Shown here in pieces: positions 10,993 through 22,245 of a DNA stretch of 64,000 nt (position 1 is the first letter of the stretch; each line of letters begins with the position of its first letter). Origin of the DNA: Cynocephalus volans (lineage: Eukaryota > Chordata > Mammalia > Dermoptera > Cynocephalidae); NCBI RefSeq assembly GCF_027409185.1, contig NC_084475.1, positions 18,930,130 through 18,994,129 of the forward strand, read 5' to 3'. The notes below the pieces were generated by a model that was not told the origin of the DNA, did not search any database, and saw nothing but the letters and a program-made list of their open reading frames with translations. The translations under genes were made by a program, and so were the position numbers.

Positions 10993-12199
10993 AACCACTT
11001 CCCATCAAGAATCACTCCTGCCGAAACTATGAAACACGACCGTCTCCACAGTGGACCCTTGGCTTCAACGTGGGAGCTCAGGCTCCGGGGGCTTCCCTCA
11101 GCTGCCCCCTGCTCCCCACCCCATGTGTTTGCTGTTTCAAGATCCTGGGCTGCCCACCCCCGGCCATATTCAGGCCAAAATCACTGGGAACACCCCACCC
11201 CCACTCTGTACCAGTCCCCACCAGCAGCTCTAGGCATGACTCTGACCCCAAGAAGCCACAAAAAGTGCCAGAAGCCAAAGTGCCCAGCTCTCCCCACATC
11301 CCGGGCCCCTCTGTCTGACACTTCGGGAGGTTGAAGGTCGCCCTTTCCCTCCCTTGGCTGTGCTCAGGGCCCTCTGTCATGAGGGGAGGAAAGAGGAAGG
11401 TGCAGTCTCACTCTGTCATCCTTTAAAATGCCAGAACTCTGCATGGAGAGAGCTGACTAGGAAGCAACGCTCTCCTGGAGCAGAACCAGGAGGCAGGTGG
11501 CAGCCCCTGCGGCCGTGTCCCTGCTCCCACTGCCCGTGTCCCCAGAGCACTGTGAGGCGGTGCTTGAGATGCCGGTTCACAGGCTGGGAGCTGGTGGTGG
11601 CAGAGGACAGGAGGGAGGCACTGGCCTCAGCCCAGCACTGGAAAGGTGCGTCTGCTCCCCACGATTCGCCCGTGATGACCTCGTTATCCCCAACCCACCC
11701 CCTGACTTTGGGATCCTGAGGGGTGACAAATCTGAGATTCTGTGCTTCACTTTGTTCAGCACCCCCAAATGTTGACATGTAGAACGGTTTCCTTCCCCTC
11801 CTGCCCCCTTGACCAGGCCACCTGGCCCCTGAGTCCTTTCTGCCTCCCGCCACCATCCAGCCATTGTCCAGGCTGTGGCCCCCGCAGGGCCATACCTGGG
11901 TGATCTCTGACTTCCCATATTCCAAGGGCGGGGGCAGGCACAGAGCTGGCCCCTGTCACCACTGTGACTCACAGGCCTCCTGGCTACATCTGATCTCAAG
12001 AAAACGACTTCCTGAGAGAGGAAAACAGTCGCCTTGCCGTGGGGAGAACTGTCTGCGGTTGGCATTTCACAAATTTTTTGCGTTTTCTGAAATGCAAAAA
12101 CCCTGAACACGCAGCCTCTCGTGGTGTCTTCTTACCCGGACTTCACAGAGGCCTGACAGGCCTGCCCCCAAACCTTCCTTCAAGTTCACAGCCTACCTT
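10993..12199. other. Unassigned GC-rich non-coding stretch
   Basis: C-rich sequence with many overlapping frames up to 177 codons on both strands (11416-12110). I recognise no domain, and simultaneous openness on both strands is what high GC gives by chance. No repeat named. Confidence 0.4.
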
Positions 12200-12395
12200 A
12201 GGGGGTGTTGGCAAACTTTCTGTAAAGGGCCAGAGAGTATTTTCAGCTTTTCTAGCCAGATGGTCTCTGTGGCAACTATTTAACTCTGTCATTGCAGTTC
12301 TAAAGCAGCCATAGACAATATGTAAGTGAATAGATGTGGTTGTGTTCCAATAAAACTTTATTTATAAAAACAGGCAGAGGGCCAGATTGGGTACC
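12200..12395 (-). repeat. hAT-Charlie-type DNA transposon
   Basis: Widely repeated mammalian signature: GTTGGCAAACTTTCTGTAAA, GGCCAGAGAGTATTTTCAGC, GCAGCCATAGACAATATGTA and TGTTCCAATAAAACTTTATT. The family is a short hAT-like element; the exact subfamily and the orientation are not certain. Confidence 0.65.
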
Positions 12396-13043
12396 TCTTT
12401 AGTCACCTTAACTGAAAGAAGTAAACTCCTGTTTCTAAACTATTCCTCCCTGTTGCCTTCTCAGAAACTTTTTCTCTGCAGTTTTCCGCACCCCAACTTC
12501 TTCTTTACCACCTCAGCAGCAAAGTGCAAATATGCCACAGAATCCGCCATCTCAAAAACCAAAACAAAACAAAGTCACTCTGCCTAGAGGCCACCTCCCC
12601 CGAGCTGCCCTCATTCTTTGGCTTCACGATGCTGATTTTAAAAACCCACCACCCACTGTCTCAGCCACCTCCGTGGGCTTCAGCCCTCCCCTCGTCTTCT
12701 CTGAACCCCTCTATCCAGGTTCAGAATCTTATAACCGCTTTTGCAGGAGGCAGCGTGTGTAGCCAGGCCGTGAGCCCAATGGGGTGGGTGGGGAGGTTCA
12801 GAGCACAAGGAAATAAGAAGAGGAAAACCTTACTTAGCATTTCAAAATATTTACTTGCCTCAAGTAAGCCCTAGAAAAGGCAATTGCATGATTACCAAGG
12901 AGGCTTTGCTTTGCCCGCAGAGATCTGTCGGTAGTGACCCCCAGGAGTCCCATAGGTTATACATGTCCCATGTCATTGTTGCCAGGACCACTGGATTGCA
13001 GGAAATGTACAATTCATGTCTCCTAAGTCCCTGAATTTGCACA
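12396..13043. other. Unassigned non-coding stretch
   Basis: Nothing recognisable. Frames to 116 codons overlap each other on the same strand without domain content. Confidence 0.4.
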
Positions 13044-13440
13044 GTGGTTGCTGAAAGAAAGTGAGCTGAAACGCCAGGTACCAATCAAGCTTTATTAAAG
13101 GAAAAGAATCCGCTGGGCTGTGCTCACAACAGAGGGCAGCACCAGGTGTGGGGTGGGGGGCTTATATGGACTGTAGGGCACCAAGGGCTGGCTGATACAA
13201 TCAAGGAGGGGCATTATGCTAACGCAGAAGCTATGCGACCAGGGTGGAAAACTGCGCCCTTGCAGAAGCAAAATTTCTATTTTGCAGAAGTCACGGAGGC
13301 TTCTCGTAAAGGGAAGTGGGTTGGGGGCCATTTTGTGCTTGGCCTTGCCTAAAATGGTGCTGGTTATGTTCAAGATCTTTCAGTTGCTTCGTGGTCTTTG
13401 CCGTATACCTGTACCTGAACCCTTGTGGGGAAATATGTCC
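13044..13440 (-). repeat. ERV LTR, minus strand
   Basis: On the minus strand a TATAAG box (13162-13167) is followed about 70 bp later by AATAAAGCTTG (signal at 13091-13096), then a U5-like segment ending in CTTTCTTTCAGCAACCA. That spacing matches the LTRs at 4082 and 61355. I found no clear target duplication, so both ends are approximate. No internal region adjoins it. Confidence 0.6.
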
Positions 13441-13789
13441 TCATCCAACGGTCATTTCCTCATGAAGCACGAGCCAGAGAGCCCTTAAATCCATGATCCA
13501 GCTCCTCGGCTCCATTCTCAGCAGCCACATCTCAGCATCTGTGATGAAACCAATGAAGCGGAAGAGCTGGGGGCACTTCGGGAGACCCCGCTCCCCCCAC
13601 TTGGTGAGTGGGCCATCCTTGGCTGTGAACAGCGCTGGAGCACGTGCCCCCAGCACATGTCTCTGTCTGTGAATTATGTTCACGGTCTGCAGTACTGATA
13701 TGTGCTTTGTGAAGCATACAGAAAGAGACAATTTTAAAGGACGATGGAGGTGAAATAAATGGTATTTATTATTTACTTATTTTGGTTTT
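13441..13789. other. Unassigned non-coding stretch
   Basis: No gene or repeat recognised; AT-rich toward the right where the SINE tail begins. Confidence 0.35.
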
Positions 13790-13883
13790 GATTTGGCAGG
13801 GGACCGGAATAGGGATCCAAACCCTTAACCTTGGTGTTATCAGCACCATGCCCTAAGCCAAGTGAGCTAACCAGTCAGCCCTA
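13790..13883 (-). repeat. CYN-type SINE, diverged monomer
   Basis: Reverse complement of the tRNA-Ile-like unit: ACCTTGGTGTTATCAGCACC with the flanking GGATCC box B remnant and AAGTGAGCTAACCAGTCAGC head. The tail side is eroded. Confidence 0.75.
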
Positions 13884-13984
13884 ATTTTTAAAATGTCTAA
13901 TATGTTAGGACTTTAAGAAGCTTTGTAATTAAATGTGCTTTATTTAAAAAAAATCAGTTAAACACTTCCTGATTTGGAAGTCTA

Positions 13985-14708
13985 AGTTGTTTTCAGACAT
14001 TTTTTTAAATTTAGGTTTTTTGAAGTATAAATTACATACAGTGAAATTTGCCCTTTTTAGGTGAAAAGTTTGAAGAGCTTTGTCAAATGTACATGGTCAC
14101 TATTGTTGTGTATATGATGTAACATCACCTGAATCAAGGCGTTCAATGTCTTCATCACCCCCACATTCCCTTCTCCCCTTTTGTGGTCAATCCCCTTCCC
14201 CTACCCACATCCCCTGGCAACCACTAATCGGATTTCTGACCCTATAATTTTGTCTTTTCCGGAATGCCATATAAATGGAATCATACTTAAGTGGCTTTTT
14301 GTGTCTTGCTTCTTTCACTTAAAGAAGCTTTTTAAATTCATCCATATTTTTGTGTCTATTGATAGTCCCCTCTTTTATTACTGAGTACTATTCTATTGTA
14401 TAGACCATAGTCTGTCTGTCCAGTTGTCAGTTGATGGACGGGTGGGCTGTGTCCAGTTGGGGGCTATTTTGACTAAAGCTCCTATAAACATTTGCACACT
14501 GGCCTTTGTGTGGAAATGTTTTCGTTCCTCTTGGGTAAATATCTAGCAGTCAGATGACTGGATCTTATAGTCAGGTCTAACTTTTTCAGAAACTGTGTTC
14601 ATACACTACCGTATGAGGGTTCTGATGCTTCCGTACAAGCAGTTGACATGATCATGCCTTTTAATTTTAGCCCCTCCAGTACATATGGATGGCATCTCAC
14701 TGTGATTT
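13985..14708 (-). repeat. Old L1M 3' end, left part of split element
   Basis: This minus-strand L1 3' UTR and C-terminal ORF2 remnant has the characteristic TTTTTTGAAGTATAAATTAC stretch and CATCACCCCCACATTCCC. The same element resumes at 18048 on the other side of the young L1. Non-coding. Confidence 0.7.
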
Positions 14709-14724
14709 TAATTTGCATCTCCCT
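14709..14724. repeat. Left target-site duplication of the 5'-inverted L1
   Basis: The 16-base sequence TAATTTGCATCTCCCT is repeated exactly at 18032-18047, on the far side of the L1. It belongs to the old L1M that was the insertion target. Confidence 0.9.
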
Positions 14725-15680
14725 TGTGTTTGAGTTTATTAATATGGTGTATCACATTTATTGATTTGCGTATGTTGAACCAACCTTGCATCCCTGGGAT
14801 GAATCCCACTTGATCGTAATGAATAATTTTTCGTATGTGTTGCTGTATTCTGTTTGCTAGTAATTTAGTGAGGATTTTTGCATCTATATTCATCAGGGAT
14901 ATTGGCCTGTAGTTTTCTTTTTTGGTTATATCTTTACCTGGTTTTGGTATCAGGATGATGTTTGCTTCATAGAATGAGTTTGGGAGATTTGCGTCCGTTT
15001 CAATCTTTTGGAATAGTTTGTAAAGAATCGGTGTCAATTCCTGTTTGAATGTTTGGTAAAATTCTGCTGTGAATCCATCTGGTCCTGGGCTTTTCTTTGT
15101 TGGGAGCCTTCTGATAACAGCTTCAATCTCCTTTATTGTTATTGGTCTGTTCAAATTTTCTACGTCTTCACGGTTCAGTTTTGGGAGCTTGTGTGTGTCC
15201 AGAAATTTATCCATTTCCTCCAGGTTTTCAAATTTGTTGGCGTATAGTTGTTTATAGTAGTCTCGAATGATTCCTTGTATTTCAGATGAATCAGTTGTAA
15301 TATCGCCTTTTTCATTTCTAATTTTTGTTATTTGAGTCTTCTCTCTTCTTTTTTTTGTTAGCCATGCTAATGGTTTGTCAATTTTATTTATCTTTTCAAA
15401 AAACCAACTTTTTGATTCGTTGATCTTTTGAATTGTTTTTTGGTTTTCAATTTCATTCAGTTCTGCTCTGATCTTAATGATTTCTTTCCGTCTGCTAACT
15501 TTAGGTTTGGATTGTTCTTGTTTTTCTAGTTCTTTAAGGTGAAGTGTTAGTTTGTTCACTTGCCATCTTTCTATTCTTCTGAAGTGAGCGTTTAATGCAA
15601 TAAATTTTCCCCTCAATACTGCTTTTGCAGTATCCCACAGGTTTTGGTATGATGTATCATTGTTTTCATTAGTTTCAATA
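14725..15680 (-). pseudogene. L1 ORF2 middle segment, inverted
   Basis: The minus-strand frame is open from the inversion junction to the target duplication, about 318 codons. It covers the region between the endonuclease and the RT core plus the first RT blocks. Visible landmarks are [11 protein letters not shown], the [10 protein letters not shown] stretch, [55 protein letters not shown] and [20 protein letters not shown]. The first methionine (15616) is internal. By comparison with the usual L1 ORF2 of about 1275 residues, this is roughly residues 279-596. It has been disconnected from the catalytic RT segment by the inversion, so it is a pseudogene fragment. Confidence 0.9.
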
Positions 15681-17724
15681 GATCATCTCTATAGATGCTG
15701 AAAAAGCATTTGATAAAGTTCAGCACTCATTCATGACAAAGACCCTCTATAAGTTAGGTATAGAGGGAAAGTATCTCAACATAATTAAAGCCATATATGC
15801 CAAACCCACAGCCAATATCATCCTGAATGGGGAAAAGCTGAAAGCTTTTCCTTTAAGAACAGGAACTAGACAAGGATGCCCACTCTCACCACTCCTATTC
15901 AACATAGTGTTGGAAGTACTAGCCAGAGCAATCAGAGAAGAGAAGGAAATAAAGGGCATCCAGATTGGAAAAGATGAAGTCAAACTGTCCCTGTTTGCAG
16001 ATGACATGATCCTATATATCGAACAGCCTAAAACCTCTACAAAAAAACTGCTAGAATTGATAAATGATTTCAGCACAGTAGCAGGATACAAAATCAACAC
16101 TCAAAAATCAGTAGCATTTCTTTTCTCCAATAGTGAACATGCAGAAAGAGAAATCAAGAAAGCCTGCCCATTTACAATAGCCACCAAAAAAATAAAATAC
16201 TTAGGAATTGAGTTAACCAAGGAGGTGAAAAATCTCTATAATGAGAACTACAAAACACTGCTGAGAGAAATTAGAGAGGATACAAGAAGATGGAAAGATA
16301 TCCCATGCTCTTGGATTGGAAGAATCAACATAGTGAAAATGTCCATACTACCCAAAGTAATATACAAATTCAATGCAATCCCCATCAAAATTCCAAAGAC
16401 ATTTTTCTCAGAAATGGAAAAAACTATCCAGACATTTATATGGAACAATAAAAGACCACGCATAGCCAAAGCAATGCTGAGCAAAAAAAATAAAGCTGGA
16501 GGCATAACACTACCTGACTTTAAGCTATACTACAAAGCTATAATAACCAAAACAGTATGGTACTGGCATAAAAACAGACACACTGACCAATGGAATAGAA
16601 TAGAGAATCCAGAAATCAACCCACACACTTACTGTCAGCTGATCTTTGACAAAGGCATCAAGCCTATTCAGTGGCGAAGGGACTGCCTCTTCAGCAAATG
16701 GTGCTGGGACAACTGGATATCCATATGCAGGAGAATGAAACTTGATCCATACCTCTCGCCGTATACTAAAATCAACTCAAAATGGATTAAGGATTTAAAT
16801 ATACACCCTGAAACAATAAAACTTCTTAAAGAAAACATAGGAGAAACACTGCAGGAAATAGGACTGGGCACAGACTTCATGAATACGACCCCAAAAGCAC
16901 GGGCAACCAAAGGAAAAATAAACAAATGGGATTATATCAAACTAAAAAGCTTCTGCACAGCAAAAGAAACAATTAAAAGAGTTAAAAGACAACCAACAGA
17001 GTGGGAGAAAATATTTGCAAAATATACATCTGACAAAGGATTAATATCCAGAATATATAAGGAACTCAAACAACTGTACAAGAAGAAAACAAGCAACCCA
17101 ATTAAAAAATGGGCAAAAGAGCTAAGTAGGCATTTCTCTAAGGAAGATATACAAATGGCCAACAGACATATGAGAAAATGCTCAACATCACTCAGCATCC
17201 GGGAAATGCAAATCAAAACCACATTGAGATACCATCTAACCCCAATTAGGATGGCTAAAATCCAAAAGACTATGAACGATAAATGCTGGCAAGGCTGCGG
17301 AGAAAAAGGAACTCTCATACATTGTTGGTGGGACTGCAAAATGGTGCAGCCTCTATGGAAAATGGTATGGAGGTTCCTCAAACAATTGCAGATAGATCTA
17401 CCATACGACCCAGCTATCCCACTGTTGGGAATATACCCAGAAGAATGGAAATCATCAAGTCGAAGATATACCTGTTTCCCAATGTTCATCGCAGCCCTCT
17501 TTACAATAGCCAAGAGTTGGAACCAGCCCAAATGCCCATCATCGGATGAGTGGATACGGAAAATGTGGTACATCTACACAATGGAATACTACTCAGCTAT
17601 AAAAACGAATGAAATACTGCCATTTGCAACAACATGGATGGACCTTGAGAGAATTATATTAAGTGAAACAAGTCAGGCACAGAAAGAGAAATACCACATG
17701 TTCTCACTTATTGGTGGGAGCTAA
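15681..17724 (+). pseudogene. L1 ORF2 3' segment (RT core to C-terminus), open frame
   Basis: The frame is open from the junction (first codons I-I-S-I-D-A-E, from 15682) to a TAA at 17722-17724, about 680 codons, the expected length for this part of ORF2. It carries both catalytic RT motifs: the aspartate of IDAEKAFDK (15694-15696) and FADD (15994-16005). It also keeps [15 protein letters not shown], the thumb region, and the C-terminal zinc-knuckle-like pattern CX3CX7HX4C (about 17284-17337). The end is SLIGGS. An ORF2 lacking endonuclease and the front of RT is not expected to work. No disabling stop is seen, so the copy is young. Confidence 0.93.
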
Positions 17725-18031
17725 AAATTAATATATAAATTCACACACACACACACAGACACACACACAGACACACACACACACACACACACGCACACAA
17801 ACCGGGGGGGGGGGGGGAGAAGATATAACAACCACAATTATTTGAAGTTGATATGACAAGCAAACAGAAAGGACATTGTTGGGGGGGAGGGGGGGAGGGA
17901 GAAGGGAGGGAGGTTTTGGTGATGGGGAGCAATAATCAGCCACAATGTATATCGACAAAATAAAATTTAAAATAATAATAATAATAATAAAAAAAAAAAA
18001 GAAAAAGAAAAAGAAAAGAAAAAAAAAATAA
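17725..18031 (+). repeat. L1 3' UTR with CA repeat, G-rich tract and A-rich tail
   Basis: Directly after the ORF2 stop come a (CA)n microsatellite (17741-17799), a run of G at about 17804-17816, a purine block rich in G (17879-17912) and an A-rich tail with AATAAAATTT and (AAT)n from about 17958. A polypurine, quadruplex-prone tract is typical of mammalian L1 3' UTRs. Confidence 0.85.
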
Positions 18032-18047
18032 TAATTTGCATCTCCCT
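18032..18047. repeat. Right target-site duplication of the 5'-inverted L1
   Basis: Exact copy of the 16 bases at 14709-14724. The sequence that follows (TAATGACTAATCATGTTG) is the continuation of the old L1M interrupted at 14708. Confidence 0.9.
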
Positions 18048-19010
18048 AATGACTAATCATGTTGACCAACTTTTCACATGTTTATATCATCATCCGTGGC
18101 TCCTTTGGTTAAGCATCAGTTCAAATCTTTTGTGCATTTTTAAAATTAGGTTATTTGTTTTCTTATTATTAAGGTTTGCAAATTCTTTATGTATTATTAA
18201 TGTAAATTCTTTATCAGATATGTAATTTTCAAATATTTTCTCCCAACCTTGACTTCTCATTTTCTTGATGGTTTTTTTTCAAAGATCAGAAGTTCTTAAT
18301 TTTGGATGAAGTTATTTATTAATCTTTTATGTATGGATTGTGATTTTGGTGTTGTATCTATAAAATCTTTGTCTAACCCAAGGGCACAAAGATTTTCTCC
18401 AATGTTTTCTTCTAGAAGTTTTATAGTGTTAGGGTTTATATTTAAGTCTACGATCCATTTTGTATCAATTTCAAGATCTGAGATATGGTGGAAGTTTACA
18501 CTTTTGTATGTGGATACACAATTGTTCCAGCACCATCTGCTGAGAAGACTATCTCTTCTCTGTTGAATTGTGTCACCACCTTTGTTGAAAATAAATGTGA
18601 GTGTCTATTTCTATTCTGTTTCATTGACCAATTTGTCTACATTTATGCCAATACCACCCTGTCTTGCTTACTGTAACTTTATAGTAGATTTTGAAATCAG
18701 GTAGTATAAGTCCTCCAATTTTGTTCTTTTTTAAAGTTGTTTTGGTTATCCTAGGTCTTTTGCACTTCCATAAGAATTTTTGAATCTGATTGTCAATTTC
18801 TATTTTTTTTAAAAAAAGACCTCTGGAATATTGATTGGGACTGCATTGAATATATAGGTCATTTGGGGGGGAATTGACACTTTTACAACATTGAGTCTTC
18901 TGATCCATGAACATGGTATATCTCTCTGTTTATTTAGGTCTTTCAAATTTTCTCTTAGCAAATTTTTGCAGCTTTTAATCAGCAAATTCTTGCCCAACAG
19001 ATATTTGCAC
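18048..19010 (-). repeat. Old L1M ORF2 C-terminal half, right part of split element
   Basis: The minus-strand translation gives decayed ORF2: [20 protein letters not shown], then the [15 protein letters not shown] stretch and [16 protein letters not shown]. Stops and frameshifts are frequent. It is collinear with 13985-14708 once the young L1 is removed. A short CA tract lies at 19007-19024. Confidence 0.75.
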
Positions 19011-19838
19011 ACACACACACATACATACACTCACAATATTCTTCTGTAATGCAAAAATAACATTTTAACAGTGAATGAGAAAATAACCACTTTTGAAATA
19101 AATTCTTCCTGTGTATAGATCCTACTATTTTGAAAAGAGATGCTGGGAATTATCTTCATGGTTATATTGATTTTGTAGCCAAATATGATATAACTTTTAC
19201 CTATAAAAAATTCTCATATTTGTACACTTTAAATAATTTTCTTGCTTCTTTAGAAATCCTCCAAGGGCTAGTGGTGTTTTAACCAATTTGCTGACCATTT
19301 TAAAACACAATGTCTTCCTGTTAGTTTACAAGAAAACCTAACTGACATGAAGGAGATGAAAATTTACTAGTCAAATTTCAGGAAAAAATTGTGTAATTGG
19401 TCAATGAGAATGGAAAATGAATATCATGATGTAATAAACAAAGTCAATGATGTAACGCTACCCATTGGGTCTTGTTGGAACTCAGCAGGCTCTGCTATGA
19501 CCACATCATGCACAACTAGAAAATTATTTTCACTGATGACAGTAGCTACTGAAAATGTCTGAGTGGAGAGGGTTAGACCCTTACAACCTTGCAATCGGGT
19601 GACAATAAAAGCAAGTTTCAGGCCAGAGTCTACCACACAGAATGGCCTTTATTAGACAAACATTAATCAGCAAAGCAGTCCTGCAGACATGATTGACATC
19701 CCAGCCAACCCCCCTGGACTGTGCATTTGGGCGAGCAAGTTAGTCAATGACTCCTGGGGTAAAAGCATCAACTCCCCAGCACATAAATGACATCACACTA
19801 ATTGTACTGGAGTATTTTCAAGTGAATTACAGGCATTG
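19011..19838. other. Mostly unassigned; possible LTR at about 19440-19800
   Basis: On the minus strand an AATAAAGG signal near 19648 is followed by a GT-rich segment (TTCTGTGTGGTAGACT), as in an LTR R-U5 region. I cannot define ends or a family. The rest is AT-rich and unassigned. Confidence 0.3.
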
Positions 19839-20275
19839 TGTTTTGGATTGAATGTCCCCCTGAAACTCATAGAAACTTGTGTTCCCCAAAGTTCCAGGTA
19901 CTGGAAACTTGGCCCCCACTGTGACTGTTGGGAGGATGGGAAATCATATTATAGTAATTGAAAGGTGGAGCCTTAAAGAGGTGATTAGATTGTAGGACCA
20001 TGCCACAGTGAATGGATTAATAATGGTGGTCAGGGTGTGGTTCTGAGGGCTTTAAAGGGAGGGCATGTGAGAGTCTCTCTCTCTGCTCTGCCATTTTCTG
20101 TCACGTGAGACCCCTGCATTGCTGAAAAAGCCACCACCAAAGAAAACCCTTGCCAGATGTGTTCCCTGGACTTTGGATTTTTGAGCCTCTTAAACTGTAA
20201 GCAATACATTTCATTTTCTCATAAATTACCCAGTTCCAGGTATTTTGTTATAAGCAACAGAAATGGACTAATACC
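19839..20275 (+). mobile_element. MST-type MaLR solo LTR with 5-bp duplication
   Basis: A full LTR: TGTTTTGGATTGAATGT at the start, CACGTGAGACCCC in the middle, then GCAATACATTTCATTTTC and the 3' end AGAAATGGACTAATACC. The 5 bases CATTG flank it at 19834-19838 and 20276-20280. There is no internal region, so it is a recombined solo LTR. Confidence 0.85.
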
Positions 20276-20280
20276 CATTG

Positions 20281-22160
20281 TAAATGACTTATGTATTTTG
20301 TACAGTAACTTTCCCAACTGTGGCAGCTATTAATACCAAGTAGTTAATAAACTATAAATTTTAGAGTAACTGGTAAGAATCAAAAAAGAGGAATAGCCAC
20401 TGAGACAATCACGGGATCATAAAAAATACTTAATCTGAAAGAAAGCAGAATGAGAGGAGAGAGGGAACAAGTTGAAGATAAATAGCAAGACGGAAGGTTT
20501 AAATCCAATTATACCAGCGATTACACCGAACATCCCCCTCCCAGCACGGAGTCAGGTCTGAGCTTACAGGGAAGGTGGGGGGTGGGGCAAAGCAGAAAGA
20601 TGGGGAGAGGAACGGGGATGAGGGAGACGTTTTTAAAGGATGAGTGACTGAAGTTACGATTCAGACCTTTAAACCTTTTAATACCTGAAAACGTGAAACA
20701 CTGAAAAGTAACCCACAGAGCTATGGACTCTATCTAAGGGAATGCACGGTTTTAGTAAAACAGGGCATTTTAGTGAAGAATGTTCAAAGAGATTTCAGCA
20801 TCATTGCTGGCCTTTGTGCTGGAAGACACCCAGGCACCCACCTTTCTCTGATTCCTAGTAAGGAAAGGTACTGAAAGGCCATGAACTCAGACTTGCCAAC
20901 AGCAAATCATCTCTGCTGCAAGTCCGATGGAACTTATCCCCAGTAAGGCGCAAGGCTGATCTAACAGAGGCTGTGTCTCTGGATGTACAAGACAGACGAC
21001 ATCTAAGGTTTTTAAGGAAGGGCTGTTTAATGTCTGCCTTTATTTCCCATTGTCTCTTTGACATGCTTGGGTGGCCGACTGCTTGTGAGGTCCTGGCTGG
21101 GGCTGCTGGGACTTGTTTCCAAAATGCTAAGTGTGTTTACGAAAGAGCAAGCATGTGCCTGCCTGCTAGGGTTGGAGAGAGGGGAGGGACCTCTCTGGAG
21201 TCACTCAGTGCTGTCTGCTCTCTTCCTCCTGGCAAGTGTCCCATGGGCTGGTTCTGACCATTGTGTCCGTGATGGAAGAAACACCTGGGACCAAGGAGCA
21301 CTCTTCCACCTTTGGTGAAGTCTCAGCCTGTCCCAGAGGGACTGGAGCACGTGGCCCGGTCACTTCCCCAAACATGTGCTGCCCACCAGGGACTCCAAGA
21401 GCAGAGCAGGGCAACGCCAGCTCCCAGGCCCCTCCCAGGATCCCATCTCACCCCCCTGGACAAAGGTGAGGAAGACAAGCCGGGGACCCGGGGACTGCAG
21501 GGTCTAAGACTACACACAACATGAAGACACATGAGCTTCATGAATCCCCACGATTTGTGAATCCCCAGCACCTACCTGGCACGGTTCTTGGAACAGAGCT
21601 GGCTTGAGAAATGTTTGTGTAATGAGTTAATGATTAATTAATAAAAAGATGAGCAGAAATCATGACTGAAACCCCAAATCCACTAAAAATGTACAGGGTT
21701 TATTCACCAGTCCTGGAACACTAGATGTGAAGGGGGCACTTGAGTGCAAAATTTAAGGGGTCCCCAGAGCTCAGTGACCAAGATACACAACATTTTAATG
21801 CAATATTTAAAGAAAATCAAAGTGCAAATAATTCATGATAACAAAACATCCAAATTTTACAGAAAGCCAGGATTGGCAACGGTGCATCACCAGGCAAAGG
21901 GAAGAATCAGGAATCAGCAATCCCAGTCCTCCCCACCCGATCTGTGCCCAACGACAAGCTGCACCCCACCCCGTCCTGATCCTGCTGGAACAGAGCACTT
22001 TAACCAGCAGAGGGTGGAGGTAAGGGACTTCTTATCCCCAAAAGGTGGTACTGGCTAAAAACACGGACCCACAGGGTTTCAGTAAAGGCGAGAAGAGATT
22101 TAAAGCAGGGGCATTAGGGATGCTTGGGGCATATTCGTAAACCTTTGTTCATTTGTTTGC
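20281..22160. other. Unassigned non-coding stretch
   Basis: Nothing identified with confidence. The segment 21545-21650 ends with an L2/MIR-like CTTGGAACAGAGCTGGC and AATGAGTTAATG pattern. Frames of up to about 104 codons lack domains. Confidence 0.35.
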
Positions 22161-22164
22161 CAGT

Positions 22165-22245
22165 AAGGGGATTGGAACACGACCCTGTTGTTAAAACACT
22201 AGGATCTACCCAACTGAACCAAGAGGCCAGCGCTAGAAACCCTTG
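22165..22245 (-). repeat. Diverged tRNA-derived (CYN-like) SINE
   Basis: On the minus strand: GGCCTCTTGGTTCAGTTGGG as a box A-like head, an anticodon-arm remnant, and GTTCCAATCCCCTTACTGGC as a box B-like end. It is more diverged than the other copies. Confidence 0.55.

Larger units (their letters stand above)
14725..18031 (+). mobile_element. Young L1 with 5' inversion (twin priming), 5'-truncated
   Basis: A 3.3-kb L1 insertion bounded by an exact 16-bp duplication. Its left 956 bp (14725-15680) are in minus orientation and hold the middle of ORF2. The rest (15681-18031) is in plus orientation and holds the end of ORF2, a 3' UTR and an A-rich tail. The two parts meet at neighbouring ORF2 codons, which is the hallmark of twin-primed reverse transcription. 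The 5' UTR, ORF1 and the endonuclease domain are absent, so the copy is dead. The open frames suggest a fairly recent insertion. Confidence 0.92.

Noticed and set aside
11416..12110. Overlapping open frames of 169 and 177 codons on the minus strand, with plus-strand frames of 80-121 codons
   Set aside because: Frames are open on both strands and in several phases in GC-rich DNA, and the translations show no domain, signal or family I recognise.
15747..17573. Minus-strand open frames of 85-213 codons antisense to ORF2
   Set aside because: They are shadows of the L1 ORF2 reading frame on the opposite strand.
17741..17799. CA repeat considered as a CRISPR or satellite array
   Set aside because: It is a simple dinucleotide microsatellite within the L1 3' UTR.
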